From Candidatus Geothermarchaeota archaeon (GTDB taxonomy: Archaea > Thermoproteota > Nitrososphaeria > Geothermarchaeales > JDFR-13): DNA of 48,124 nucleotides. The translations under genes and the position numbers were made by a program. Shown here piece by piece: positions 10,801 to 20,321 of this stretch (position 1 is the first letter of the stretch; every line of letters begins with the position of its first letter). A model generated the notes under the pieces. The model had not been told where the DNA came from and made no database searches. It worked only from the letters and a program-made list of their open reading frames with translations. Location: NCBI GenBank assembly GCA_015523605.1, contig WAKC01000020.1, positions 1-48,124 of the forward strand, read 5' to 3'.

Positions 10801-12146
10801 GGCAGGTAGCTGTTGGGATAAACAATTTCGGAAGGATTCTACTTATTGCAATAGGCTTCTCTATAGGCTTCCTAATCCCAATCATATATCTTGAGACGAT
10901 TCCATGGCTAATCTCAATACCGACGACCTTCTACATATTTGTCGTTACAGGCTGGATATACTCTAGAATCAAGGCAACAGCAGTCGAGAAGCTTAGGATT
11001 AGGAGGATCCTACCAGAGAGGGTTTTAGATGGTGACGAGGTTGAAGTTGTAATTGAGATTATAAACGATTCATTCATAGGGATATATAATGTCGAGTATA
11101 TCGATTATTATCCTGAAACCCTCCATCTACTTGAGGGGACAAGCAACAAAGGGTCATTAGCTATACCCCCCAAATCCCGGGTTGAAATCAGATATAGACT
11201 TAGGGTACATGGGATTGGAAAACATCAGTTCAAGGCATTCTATCTTAAAACGAGTGATATACTGGCATTATTCACGATAGAATTGTATGATGATAGGCTT
11301 GAAAAGAGTTTTATAAGATGCTATCCAAAGAGCCTCGCCGAGTTGAGCCAATTAGCTATATACACAAGGAGGAAGTATTTATCCGGTCTACATAGGACTG
11401 TGGAGCTAGGATATTCAATGGAGTTTAAGGATATTAGGAAGTATGTACCTGGGGATGTAATTAAATTTATAGATTGGAAGGCAACAGCTAGGAGAATGAG
11501 TCTAATGATTAGAGAATACTATAGAGAGGTTGAGAATGACATAGTCATTATGATAAGGCTTTCAGAGAGTATGCTCGCGGGTAGGCTAGGGAAGAGAAAG
11601 TATGACTATATAGTTAACTCGATATCGAGACTGATTATGGAGATGATAGATACTTCAGATAGGCTGGGGATAGTTATATTTGGAGGTGTAAAACCCCTTG
11701 TCAAACCCTTGGCTAGAGTGAGGATAACAGGTTATAGGGAGATCATGGATCTACTCACTGAAATCCCCTTTAAAATAGAGAGGTTTGAAGAACGAATAGA
11801 CTATAGCTACATATTCTCTAGATTGAGGATGAGAGGTAAAACCCTATTCCTATACATCACCGATCTAGAGGATGAGGAGGAGCTTACCTTGATAGAAATA
11901 TTACGACTCATGAAGCATACAGTCTATGTTATAAGCCCATCCACTACACGATTCGCTATCGAGGAGATGGAGGAGATGGATAGGCTAGCATTTCAAGTTA
12001 TAAGGTTTAGAGAGGATAGGCTTAGGACTGGCCTAATGGATAGACTATTGAGGATGGGTGTAATATCAATCGATGTAGGTCCAGAGACTATCCTAGAAGA
12101 GATTCTCGAGAGGATAAGCAGGTTTAAGAGGTTGACACCGTCATGA
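10797..12146 (+). CDS. DUF58 domain-containing protein
   Basis: ELGYSMEFKDIRKYVPGDVIKFIDWKATARRMSLMIREYYREVE is the DUF58 signature; vWA-like C-term. Confidence 0.9.
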   Translation: MRQVAVGINNFGRILLIAIGFSIGFLIPIIYLETIPWLISIPTTFYIFVVTGWIYSRIKATAVEKLRIRRILPERVLDGDEVEVVIEIINDSFIGIYNVEYIDYYPETLHLLEGTSNKGSLAIPPKSRVEIRYRLRVHGIGKHQFKAFYLKTSDILALFTIELYDDRLEKSFIRCYPKSLAELSQLAIYTRRKYLSGLHRTVELGYSMEFKDIRKYVPGDVIKFIDWKATARRMSLMIREYYREVENDIVIMIRLSESMLAGRLGKRKYDYIVNSISRLIMEMIDTSDRLGIVIFGGVKPLVKPLARVRITGYREIMDLLTEIPFKIERFEERIDYSYIFSRLRMRGKTLFLYITDLEDEEELTLIEILRLMKHTVYVISPSTTRFAIEEMEEMDRLAFQVIRFREDRLRTGLMDRLLRMGVISIDVGPETILEEILERISRFKRLTPS

Positions 12147-13243
12147 GCCTATTTAGGAGGATAGAAAGAGAGATATTTACACAGTATATTCCATGGGCCA
12201 TCTACATCGGTATAATGGTATGGATACAACTTTCGATCACGGGGACGCTCTCAAACGCCATAATGGAATATAAAGATGTCTATGGACAGGCAGCACAAAT
12301 ATTCGTCGATATAATTATACCCTTCGTTCTAGTATCTGGTATCCTCCTAAACACTGTCTCATTCTTGATGAGGAAGACTTGGATTGCTTTCTTCTCGGTA
12401 TTCCTCGTCATGCTTGTGAGCTTCGTCATATATTATGGGCTCTCATATCCAAGCATCGTAAACAGATTCATTCCCTATAGTTTCTTCAGCGAAGTCACGT
12501 CAAACATATTCCTAGACCTCTTCCTAGCTTTAATACCAACACTTCTATTCACATACCTACTAAACATTTTGACGATCGACAGGAGAAACATAAATATAAG
12601 AGTTAGGAAGAAGCTCTTCATCCCACTAGATATTACATTTGCATTCTCACTCACAGTGGGACTAGCGGTATTCACACTCTACCTCAACCAATTATTCCAT
12701 AAAGCCCTTATAGACTCTCTGGAATACGTTCCGAGAGAGATATCACCCTTAATAAGGGACTTCATAAACACAAACTTAGGCCAGCTACTGATTATACTTG
12801 CCTTCCTATCATTCATTACATATATTATTTATGGATTGGTCGAGCCCCTCACAATATATATAGGAGGTTTGAAGGGGCAGGCTATAGACCTTATACAATA
12901 TGAATACGAGAAGCTTTCGAGAAAAGACTTTAGACTTAGAAAGCCTGGTATGACATATGTCCTTATAAGGGGGATCCCCTATTTCGGTCTAACCATGCTT
13001 ATAATCATATATAACTACCTATTCCTAGATAATCTTATGATAGTATTAAATACAGATAACATTCTAGATCTTCTTACTAAAATGATAACGACATATTATG
13101 AAGATATAATATCGTATAACCATAAAGCCCCGATAACACCTGGCGATATAAACTTGATAAACGCTATAAACTGGCGTGAACTAGAGATTTACATTGAGAT
13201 GTTGAGAGCAGTGATAAGGTTCCTCTTCAGACTAATATTTTAG
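12143..13243 (+). CDS. Multi-pass membrane protein, MoxR-operon associated
   Basis: 4-nt overlap with the DUF58 gene; multiple hydrophobic segments; no recognised family. Confidence 0.65.
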   Translation: MSLFRRIEREIFTQYIPWAIYIGIMVWIQLSITGTLSNAIMEYKDVYGQAAQIFVDIIIPFVLVSGILLNTVSFLMRKTWIAFFSVFLVMLVSFVIYYGLSYPSIVNRFIPYSFFSEVTSNIFLDLFLALIPTLLFTYLLNILTIDRRNINIRVRKKLFIPLDITFAFSLTVGLAVFTLYLNQLFHKALIDSLEYVPREISPLIRDFINTNLGQLLIILAFLSFITYIIYGLVEPLTIYIGGLKGQAIDLIQYEYEKLSRKDFRLRKPGMTYVLIRGIPYFGLTMLIIIYNYLFLDNLMIVLNTDNILDLLTKMITTYYEDIISYNHKAPITPGDINLINAINWRELEIYIEMLRAVIRFLFRLIF

Positions 13244-13260
13244 ATGATACATAATCCTTT

Positions 13261-13455
13261 TTGATGAAATACATCATAGAATATATTTTAATTGGTGTCT
13301 CAATAGCTTTATTCATCCATTCAATTGGATATCTACCTCTCAAGATAACCTATTTTACAATAGGGACTTTCACAGGATTTATACTTCTCTTCATCGGGTT
13401 GAATAGAATGATCAAGAAGGTGAGACGGAATGAAGATAGAGGTCTTAATAGGTGA
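13261..13455 (+). CDS. Small two-TM membrane protein
   Basis: 64 aa ORF, two hydrophobic helices, operonic position. Confidence 0.5.
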   Translation: MMKYIIEYILIGVSIALFIHSIGYLPLKITYFTIGTFTGFILLFIGLNRMIKKVRRNEDRGLNR

Positions 13456-13654
13456 GATCATAGCAATCATATTAATTGCAGTTGGCCTCTACTTCATAGT
13501 ATTAGGAATAGACCTTCTACAACCAGGTAAATATGCTGTCGTGGCTGGAGTTGCCTCTCTAGCCAGTGGCTTATTAATTATAGGCACATCAGTAACACTC
13601 CTAAGGACTGTATTAATATCTATAACCGCTGAGAAGAAGGAGGAGAATATATAG
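13430..13654 (+). CDS. Small two-TM membrane protein
   Basis: 74 aa ORF, overlaps the previous ORF by 26 nt, two hydrophobic helices. Confidence 0.55.
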   Translation: MKIEVLIGEIIAIILIAVGLYFIVLGIDLLQPGKYAVVAGVASLASGLLIIGTSVTLLRTVLISITAEKKEENI

Positions 13655-13691
13655 GAAGGTTGAAAAACTCCTTCAGATAGAATATTTATAC

Positions 13692-14063
13692 ATGCCGGTA
13701 TTCAAGAACATAGATAGGAAATTCTATCCTGTAGACTGGGCATATAAAACTTCGGTGGCGATCCTAGGCGCTACAAGAGAGAGGGGATTCAATTATAATA
13801 TGAGACACTTTAAGATTGACGTCGGAGGTTTTATACCGCTCCATAAACATAGGAAGATATTCCATCTACAATATGTCCTAAGGGGGAAGATGCGTCTTAT
13901 AATAGGGGATGAAGAGTATATAGTTGGTCCTGGAGATGTTTTATACCTCCCAAGTGGAATACCCCATAAATATATTAATATCGGTGATGAGCCCGTGGAA
14001 TTTTTATGTATAACGCCACTCTATGTAAACGAGATGGAGCTTCTTGAGGAAATAAAGAGATAA
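13692..14063 (+). CDS. Cupin domain protein
   Basis: GGFIPLHKHRKIFHLQYVLRGKMRLIIGDEEYIVGPGDVLYLPSGIPHKYINIGDEPVEFLCI cupin motifs 1 and 2. Confidence 0.92.
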   Translation: MPVFKNIDRKFYPVDWAYKTSVAILGATRERGFNYNMRHFKIDVGGFIPLHKHRKIFHLQYVLRGKMRLIIGDEEYIVGPGDVLYLPSGIPHKYINIGDEPVEFLCITPLYVNEMELLEEIKR

Positions 14064-14064
14064 A

Positions 14065-14421
14065 TCATTTCTTGATGAATATGAGTATAGCACCAATTAA
14101 AGTTCCAAATAGGATTAGCCAGCCAAATACATGATGTATGACTCTCAGTACTTCCATGTGTTGGACGAATGCCATGTATAATCCTATCAACCCCTGTAGC
14201 CCAAGTAGCCCTACAAGGCCTAAATAAAACTTTTTTGCCAGACCATCGCTTCTCATAAAGGGTACATGTAAAAGCATCAGAAGGATAAAGGCAACCGTGA
14301 TATGGGTATGTAGACCCCCTACACCGAACGATTCCATATTCAACCCTAAATATACCTGGAAGGCTGCCACTAATATTGACAGACCCGACGCACCATATAC
14401 CATCTGCCCTCTCATACTCAA
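14065..14421 (-). CDS. Small four-TM protein, possible b-type cytochrome-like
   Basis: Four TM segments with in-membrane His (GGLHTHITVAFILLMLLH; VIHHVFGWLILFGTL). Confidence 0.5.
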   Translation of the reverse strand: MSMRGQMVYGASGLSILVAAFQVYLGLNMESFGVGGLHTHITVAFILLMLLHVPFMRSDGLAKKFYLGLVGLLGLQGLIGLYMAFVQHMEVLRVIHHVFGWLILFGTLIGAILIFIKK

Positions 14422-14572
14422 TCTTTAATATTATAGGTGTGATATTATAGATGGTTTCTAATTGATATATACACCCTTGACGATGTAAATAATCTATATA
14501 ACAGTGTTAATTTTGGCTTAGACATGTAGGGATATATTTTAAATATAAGGATATCCAGAGAATAAATCCACT

Positions 14573-15136
14573 ATGGAACATGTTGACGAGGTAATTAAAA
14601 TAGCAAAGATAGTAGATAGGCTGAAGAGGATTAGGAGGACTGGATGGTTAAAATCTAAGATACAACATTCCGAAACAGTATCGGAGCATCTCCACCATAC
14701 AATCCTCATGACAATCTTATTGAGGAAATATATTGAGTTAGACATTGATTGGGAAAAGGTGTATATCATGGCTGCCTTACATGATATGGGGGAGGCCTAT
14801 GTAGGCGATATACCACATCCTCTTAAAACAGAAGAAGATAGGAGGAGAGAGAGGGAGTATCTACAAGAGATTCTTAGGCTCTTTGGGGTCGAGAATCTCG
14901 TGGAAGAAATCGAGGATAGATACTCTTTAGAGCACTATATCTATAAATTTGGGGAGTTACTAGCCACATATAGCCAAGGGATAATTTATCTCGAGAAAGG
15001 ATATAGAGACCCATATATATTCGAGATAATTTCCAATACACTAGAGAGGATGGAGAAGATAGCCATAGAAACGGGTATAACAAAGCTACGAGATATTGTG
15101 TCCAGCCTAAAGAAATACTATAACGAGGTAGTGTAA
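14573..15136 (+). CDS. HD-domain hydrolase (YfbR/HDDC2-like)
   Basis: HSETVSEHLHHTILMTILL ... MAALHDMGEAYVGDIPHPLK HD motif. Confidence 0.85.
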   Translation: MEHVDEVIKIAKIVDRLKRIRRTGWLKSKIQHSETVSEHLHHTILMTILLRKYIELDIDWEKVYIMAALHDMGEAYVGDIPHPLKTEEDRRREREYLQEILRLFGVENLVEEIEDRYSLEHYIYKFGELLATYSQGIIYLEKGYRDPYIFEIISNTLERMEKIAIETGITKLRDIVSSLKKYYNEVV

Positions 15137-15178
15137 AGACATATTCATATAACTATTAAGTATATATTCCTTACTGAT

Positions 15179-16876
15179 ATGAGTGGTAATGAAGACCCAC
15201 CCCCTCCCCCAGGAGGGGGTGGTGGAAAACCTTTACTATTAACTTTGATTGAGAATGGCATATTTAGATATGGGTATAGCCTTAGGTATTTAAGGCCTAG
15301 AGGATTCAATATAGCTGAGGTTTGGAGTCCGGATAGGATAGATGTGGAACCTGGATTCTCAGTAAATCCCTATATAGCGCAGAATACAGATATCGATAAG
15401 TTTATGGTTAGAACTCCTGATAAACTTATAAAGCTTGGGAATAGACTTGCCACACCATATGTCAAGGTTGGAGGTTATGACAAATTCCCATTTAATACAT
15501 GGCTTGGATGGAGCATAGCATTGAGATATTGGAAGAAGGCTATTCCATGGCCTAAGCCTTCGAGTTATGTTAAAGAAGAGGCACCATATAGGCTTGAAAA
15601 GTTAGAGCCAGATGTGCTTATAGTAGGAGGCGGGATATCAGGTTTACATGCGGCTCTCTCCGCATCACAGCTAAAACTGAAGACTGTGGTACTAGAAATG
15701 GATTATTGGGTTGGAGGTAGATATCCACTTGTAAACAAAGATGATCCAGACGGTTCAAGCCTCTACAACCTGGCTAAGACTGTTGAAAGGTTGGGGGCTA
15801 AAATCCTCGTAAACACAGTATTCCAAGGTTTCCATTCAGACCATCCATACGCCATAGATTGGAGAAGGAGAATAACCTACATATTAAATCCGAAAGTCAT
15901 AATATTTGCGACGGGACATTATGAGGTCCCACCCCTTATTGAGGGGATAGATCTCCCTAAATCCGTTCCATTCTATACCTATGCAAAGCTGGTCAAAAGA
16001 TTCGGTGTAAAACGTTTTAGGAGGATAGTCGTCTATGGAAGAGATGAGAGGCTTGAGAGCTTAAAATCCATTTTTGAAAGGTTGGGGGTAGAAGCTGTAT
16101 TTATCGGTTCTGATGTAGAGGGATTTACATCCTACCCAGATTTTGACTATATAAAGCTTCTGGGTAGAGAGGCTTTTGAGTATATGGAGATTGAGTATGA
16201 GGGTAAGATGGAGAGGATTAAAGGGGATCTCTTTATATATTTGGGGGATAGAGTAGCTAATAGCTGGTTGACGCTTCAAATGGGCATAACCCATCTCTTC
16301 ATAGATGGGTTAGGAGGGTATATCCCATGGCATGATATAGAGGGTTCAACAGAGAGAGAGAATGTATTTATAGCTGGTTCTCTAGGAGGAGTATATAACT
16401 TCGATTATGATGTCCTTACAGGGATTGTGGCTGGGTTGAAAGCTGGTGAGTATCTAGGCTTGGATGTAGATGAGAAGATGAGCCAGTTTATATTGCAGAT
16501 TAGGGAGATGCTTGACAGGGATGAATGGGCAGATAAACTATTTGGGAGTTTATTTAGGAGGGAGAATGTATATCCAAGTAAAGATGCTAAGCTCTATAAA
16601 GATAAATCCAAAGTAATCCTATGCAGCTGTACAGACGTATCCCTCGAGGATATAGACCACTCGATAGAGAGACTGAGGACACATGATATTGAACTCCTAA
16701 AGAGATATTCAGGAGTATTAACTGGTAGATGCCAAGGCAAGCTATGTCTCTACAATCTACACAAGTATCTACATAGAAACCATGGAAGGATGATACGGAG
16801 TATCCATCACAGGATAAGGCCTCCATATATACCCCATGAGATACATAGTCTGGAGGTGGATAACAGTGAAATATGA
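15179..16876 (+). CDS. FAD/NAD(P)-binding oxidoreductase, sarcosine-oxidase alpha/OoxA-like subunit
   Basis: Rossmann DVLIVGGGISGLHAALSASQ; C-term C-S-C...GRCQGKLC BFD-like [2Fe-2S] cysteines; followed by a DAO-family subunit. Confidence 0.75.
   Translation: MSGNEDPPPPPGGGGGKPLLLTLIENGIFRYGYSLRYLRPRGFNIAEVWSPDRIDVEPGFSVNPYIAQNTDIDKFMVRTPDKLIKLGNRLATPYVKVGGYDKFPFNTWLGWSIALRYWKKAIPWPKPSSYVKEEAPYRLEKLEPDVLIVGGGISGLHAALSASQLKLKTVVLEMDYWVGGRYPLVNKDDPDGSSLYNLAKTVERLGAKILVNTVFQGFHSDHPYAIDWRRRITYILNPKVIIFATGHYEVPPLIEGIDLPKSVPFYTYAKLVKRFGVKRFRRIVVYGRDERLESLKSIFERLGVEAVFIGSDVEGFTSYPDFDYIKLLGREAFEYMEIEYEGKMERIKGDLFIYLGDRVANSWLTLQMGITHLFIDGLGGYIPWHDIEGSTERENVFIAGSLGGVYNFDYDVLTGIVAGLKAGEYLGLDVDEKMSQFILQIREMLDRDEWADKLFGSLFRRENVYPSKDAKLYKDKSKVILCSCTDVSLEDIDHSIERLRTHDIELLKRYSGVLTGRCQGKLCLYNLHKYLHRNHGRMIRSIHHRIRPPYIPHEIHSLEVDNSEI
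15197..15222 (+). promoter_or_regulatory. Perfect 11-bp GC hairpin immediately downstream of the start codon
   Basis: CCACCCCCTCC-CCCA-GGAGGGGGTGG; the arms are exact reverse complements, 18 nt after the A of the ATG at 15179. Confidence 0.6.
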
Positions 16877-18023
16877 CATATGTATAATAGGTGGGGGGGT
16901 GGTAGGCCTCGCAATAGCATATTACCTCAAGAAATTCGATAGGAAGCTACGGGTGGGAGTCTTTGAAAAGAGATATTTTGGATATGGAGGTTCAACACGT
17001 AACGCGGGACATTTTAGAGTACATTTTTGGACATATGAAAACAGTAAATATGCATCTGAATCTATCAAGCTCTTGATGAAGTTTATGGGTGAGACTGGGT
17101 GGAACCCGACAATCATGAGAAGTGGATATCTATGGCTTATATCGGATGAGAAGGTCTGGAAGGCCTATGAAGATACAAACATTAGAGTATGGAGTAGACT
17201 TGGTAACCCAGTCATATTCATGGATATAGATGAAGTCTCAAAGAAATATCCATATCTAAATCTGGAGGGTTTCATAGGCGCTGTATTCGGACCACAGGAT
17301 GGAAAGCTCCACCATGACATCGTCGTATATGGATATCTAGATAGGTTTAGGAGGATGGATGGAGAGGCCCATCCATATACCCCTGTATTGACCATAAACG
17401 CTAAGAATGGAAAGGTAAAGGGTATCGACCTGGGCCATAAAACAGTTGAATGTGAGAAGGTAATCGTAGCTGCAGGAGAAGGTTCAAGGATCTTATTCGA
17501 TTCCTTGGGAATCGAGATTCCAATTAAGATTAAGAGGAAGGAGTTGTATGTCTCAGAACCCTATACCCTATTTATAGACCCACTCGTGATAGACACTAGG
17601 GAAGATTCCATGGGATTATACATCACCCAGAGCCTACGTGGAGAGTTGATGGGGAGCCTAGACTATCCAGAGGCATATGATGATTTAACCCATGAGACTA
17701 CATTGGAGCATTATATTGTATATGCCAAGAAGCTTGTGAGGCTCGTCCCAATACTTAGATATTCTACCATTATGAGGTGTTGGAGTGGGAACTATGTTAC
17801 GACTCCGGATAACAGTCATATAATGGGTAGGGATCCCTATTGGCCTGAAGGCTTATATGTAGCTACAGGATTTAGTGGACATGGATTTATGCTTGCCCCT
17901 TATACCGGCTTTTTAATGGCTAGGCACATAATATACGGAGAGACTCCAGATATAATGAAGCCCTATACACCTGAGAGGTTTAGAGAGGGTAAACTCATTA
18001 ATGAGAGTCTAGTCATAGGTTGA
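16866..18023 (+). CDS. FAD-dependent oxidoreductase, DAO family (sarcosine oxidase beta-like)
   Basis: GTG start at 16866: VKYDICIIGGGVVGLAIAYYLKK; GGSTRNAGHFR; C-term GLYVATGFSGHGFMLAPYTG. Overlaps the upstream gene by 11 nt. Confidence 0.85.
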   Translation: MKYDICIIGGGVVGLAIAYYLKKFDRKLRVGVFEKRYFGYGGSTRNAGHFRVHFWTYENSKYASESIKLLMKFMGETGWNPTIMRSGYLWLISDEKVWKAYEDTNIRVWSRLGNPVIFMDIDEVSKKYPYLNLEGFIGAVFGPQDGKLHHDIVVYGYLDRFRRMDGEAHPYTPVLTINAKNGKVKGIDLGHKTVECEKVIVAAGEGSRILFDSLGIEIPIKIKRKELYVSEPYTLFIDPLVIDTREDSMGLYITQSLRGELMGSLDYPEAYDDLTHETTLEHYIVYAKKLVRLVPILRYSTIMRCWSGNYVTTPDNSHIMGRDPYWPEGLYVATGFSGHGFMLAPYTGFLMARHIIYGETPDIMKPYTPERFREGKLINESLVIG

Positions 18024-18062
18024 TAAGATGTAAAATAGGTGTTACTATAATTTCCTTATTTT

Positions 18063-18821
18063 ATGAAATATAGGAGGGTGTTGATAACGGGTGGGACATC
18101 TGGAATCGGACTAGCAACTTCCCTTAAATTTGCTGGTGAAGGAGATAGAGTAGTTATATCTGGTAGGAATGAGGAGGTTGGTCGTAGGTTGGAGAGAGAC
18201 AATAAAAACATATTTTTTGTAAAGGCTGATCTCTCGAAGAAAGATGAGATCGACTACTTGGTTGATGAGGCATATAATAGGTTGGGAGGTATAGATATAC
18301 TTGTCAATAACGCAGGTGTATTAATTCTTAAGAGACTTGAGGATATGGAGCTTGATGAATTCATCTATACCTATAAAGTCAATCTATATGCACCATTCTA
18401 TCTTATGAAGAGAGTCATGCCGAGGATGGCTGAGGAAGGTGGAGGTGTAGTGATAAATATATCCAGTATAGCTGGGTTATCGTCCTACCCCAATGGCTCT
18501 GCATACTGTAGTAGTAAGGCCGCTCTAATATCATTATCCAAGGCTTTAGCCCTAGAATATGCATCTAGGAAGGTTAGAGTTGTAGTAGTTGCACCAGGCC
18601 TCGTAAAGACTAGGATGGCTATAGAGTCATTGGGTAGTATAGAAGCGGTCGATAAGTCGGCTAAGAATATACCCTTAGGTTTTGTGGCGGAGCCGGAGGA
18701 TATTGCCGAGTTAATCTATTATCTCTCGTCCGATAAGGCTAGATATGTTACAGGATCGGTATACGTTATAGATGGTGGAGTTATAGCAGGGAGATATAAG
18801 AGTCTTGTAGAGGAGGATTAG
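18063..18821 (+). CDS. SDR family oxidoreductase
   Basis: RVLITGGTSGIGLATSLKF, LVNNAGVL, YCSSKAAL active site. Confidence 0.94.
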   Translation: MKYRRVLITGGTSGIGLATSLKFAGEGDRVVISGRNEEVGRRLERDNKNIFFVKADLSKKDEIDYLVDEAYNRLGGIDILVNNAGVLILKRLEDMELDEFIYTYKVNLYAPFYLMKRVMPRMAEEGGGVVINISSIAGLSSYPNGSAYCSSKAALISLSKALALEYASRKVRVVVVAPGLVKTRMAIESLGSIEAVDKSAKNIPLGFVAEPEDIAELIYYLSSDKARYVTGSVYVIDGGVIAGRYKSLVEED

Positions 18822-18822
18822 A

Positions 18823-19746
18823 CTATTCATCAATATCCTCCAAAATCTTTTTCAATAACTTCTTAGCCTCTATATAGACATCATCATATTCACTGGGGAG
18901 CTCTAGACCATCCATCCTATCTGATACGATCTTCTCAGCCAACAATCTAACAAGTATCCTACTTCTAAGACTACGTTTCTCACCATATTTACCAGTCTCC
19001 CTCAAATACTCTAGATGCTCATCGATAATATTGACAAGCTCATCCACACCCTTACCTAGAACAGCTGAAGTCTTTACAATTTTTGGGACCCAAGTATTAT
19101 GACCTAACTCTCCACTTTCAATAGCGAATTTCAGGTATTCAAATGTCTTGCTAGCCTCCCCAGGGTCCTTATCCACCTTGTTAATGATGTAAATATCTCC
19201 AATCTCCATTACACCAGCCTTCAAAGCCTGGATATCATCACCTAATCCTGGAACCGTAACCACCAAGATCGTATCGGCTATACCCATTATATCCACATCA
19301 GCCTGGCCAACACCTATACTTTCAACGAATACCTTGTCATAACCAAGCCTACCAAAGACATCCACCATAGCAACGCCAGCAAACGATAATCCTCCCTTCA
19401 ACCCCCTAGTCGCGACACTACGTATAAATATGTTTGGATTTGTTGCATGCATCTGCATCCTAATCCTATCTCCTAATAGGGCACCTCTAGAGAATGAGCT
19501 ACTAGGATCTATGGCGACCACGGCGCATCTCAAACCTTTATTAGAGTATGAGGTCAGTAGTTGTGACAGCAGAGTACTCTTACCGCTCCCTGTTATACCA
19601 GTTACACCTATAACATGGTAATCATCATTCCTAGGAAGACTCTTAAGTATCTCACCAGCCCTCCTAGGATCCCTCTCTATATACGTTAATAGCCTACCTA
19701 TAGCCAGTCTATCTCCTTTCAGAGCTTTCTCAATATATTTATCCAT
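18823..19746 (-). CDS. meaB: Methylmalonyl-CoA mutase-associated GTPase MeaB
   Basis: VIGVTGITGSGKSTLLSQLL, AIDPSSSFSRGALLGDRIRMQMHATNPNIFIRSVATRG, INKVDKD. Confidence 0.95.
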   Translation of the reverse strand: MDKYIEKALKGDRLAIGRLLTYIERDPRRAGEILKSLPRNDDYHVIGVTGITGSGKSTLLSQLLTSYSNKGLRCAVVAIDPSSSFSRGALLGDRIRMQMHATNPNIFIRSVATRGLKGGLSFAGVAMVDVFGRLGYDKVFVESIGVGQADVDIMGIADTILVVTVPGLGDDIQALKAGVMEIGDIYIINKVDKDPGEASKTFEYLKFAIESGELGHNTWVPKIVKTSAVLGKGVDELVNIIDEHLEYLRETGKYGEKRSLRSRILVRLLAEKIVSDRMDGLELPSEYDDVYIEAKKLLKKILEDIDE

Positions 19747-19794
19747 CTAAACAACCCCTCACTAGAACCCATATCAATATGGATATATATCCGG

Positions 19795-20232
19795 CTAATA
19801 CCTAGATTTGGATCTGCGTTCTTTAGCAGCCTCGAAAACCTTCTCAATAATTGTATTTAATGAGGTACCAGGTAGGAAGATATCTCTGATTCCCATCTCA
19901 TACAGCTTGGGTAGATCTGGTATGGGGATAGTACCTCCTAAAAAGACTGGGATATCGTCTGCTCCATATTCTTTAAGGAGTTCCATCAATCTAGCCATTA
20001 AAGTCATATGAGCTCCACTCAAAATACTTACACCTATAACATCTACATCTTCCTGTATAGCGGCCTCTACAACCTGTTCTGGTGTCTGTCTAATACCAGT
20101 ATATATGACCTCGAAACCTGCATCCTTAAGAGCTCTTGCCACGACCTTAGCTCCCCGGTCATGCCCGTCTAGCCCCAGCTTGGCGACTAAGACTTTATAG
20201 CGTTTCGTCACTGTGGTAGTCATTCCAAACAT
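19795..20232 (-). CDS. Methylmalonyl-CoA mutase, small (cobalamin-binding) subunit
   Basis: [45 protein letters not shown] (DxHxxG B12-binding motif). Confidence 0.96.
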   Translation of the reverse strand: MFGMTTTVTKRYKVLVAKLGLDGHDRGAKVVARALKDAGFEVIYTGIRQTPEQVVEAAIQEDVDVIGVSILSGAHMTLMARLMELLKEYGADDIPVFLGGTIPIPDLPKLYEMGIRDIFLPGTSLNTIIEKVFEAAKERRSKSRY

Positions 20233-20321
20233 ATGAATATCTTAAGAGATAATTTAAAATGGTCGTATAGCTAATATTGGGATATTGAATTATTTAAATT
20301 CCATTGTCCAGCCAAATATAA

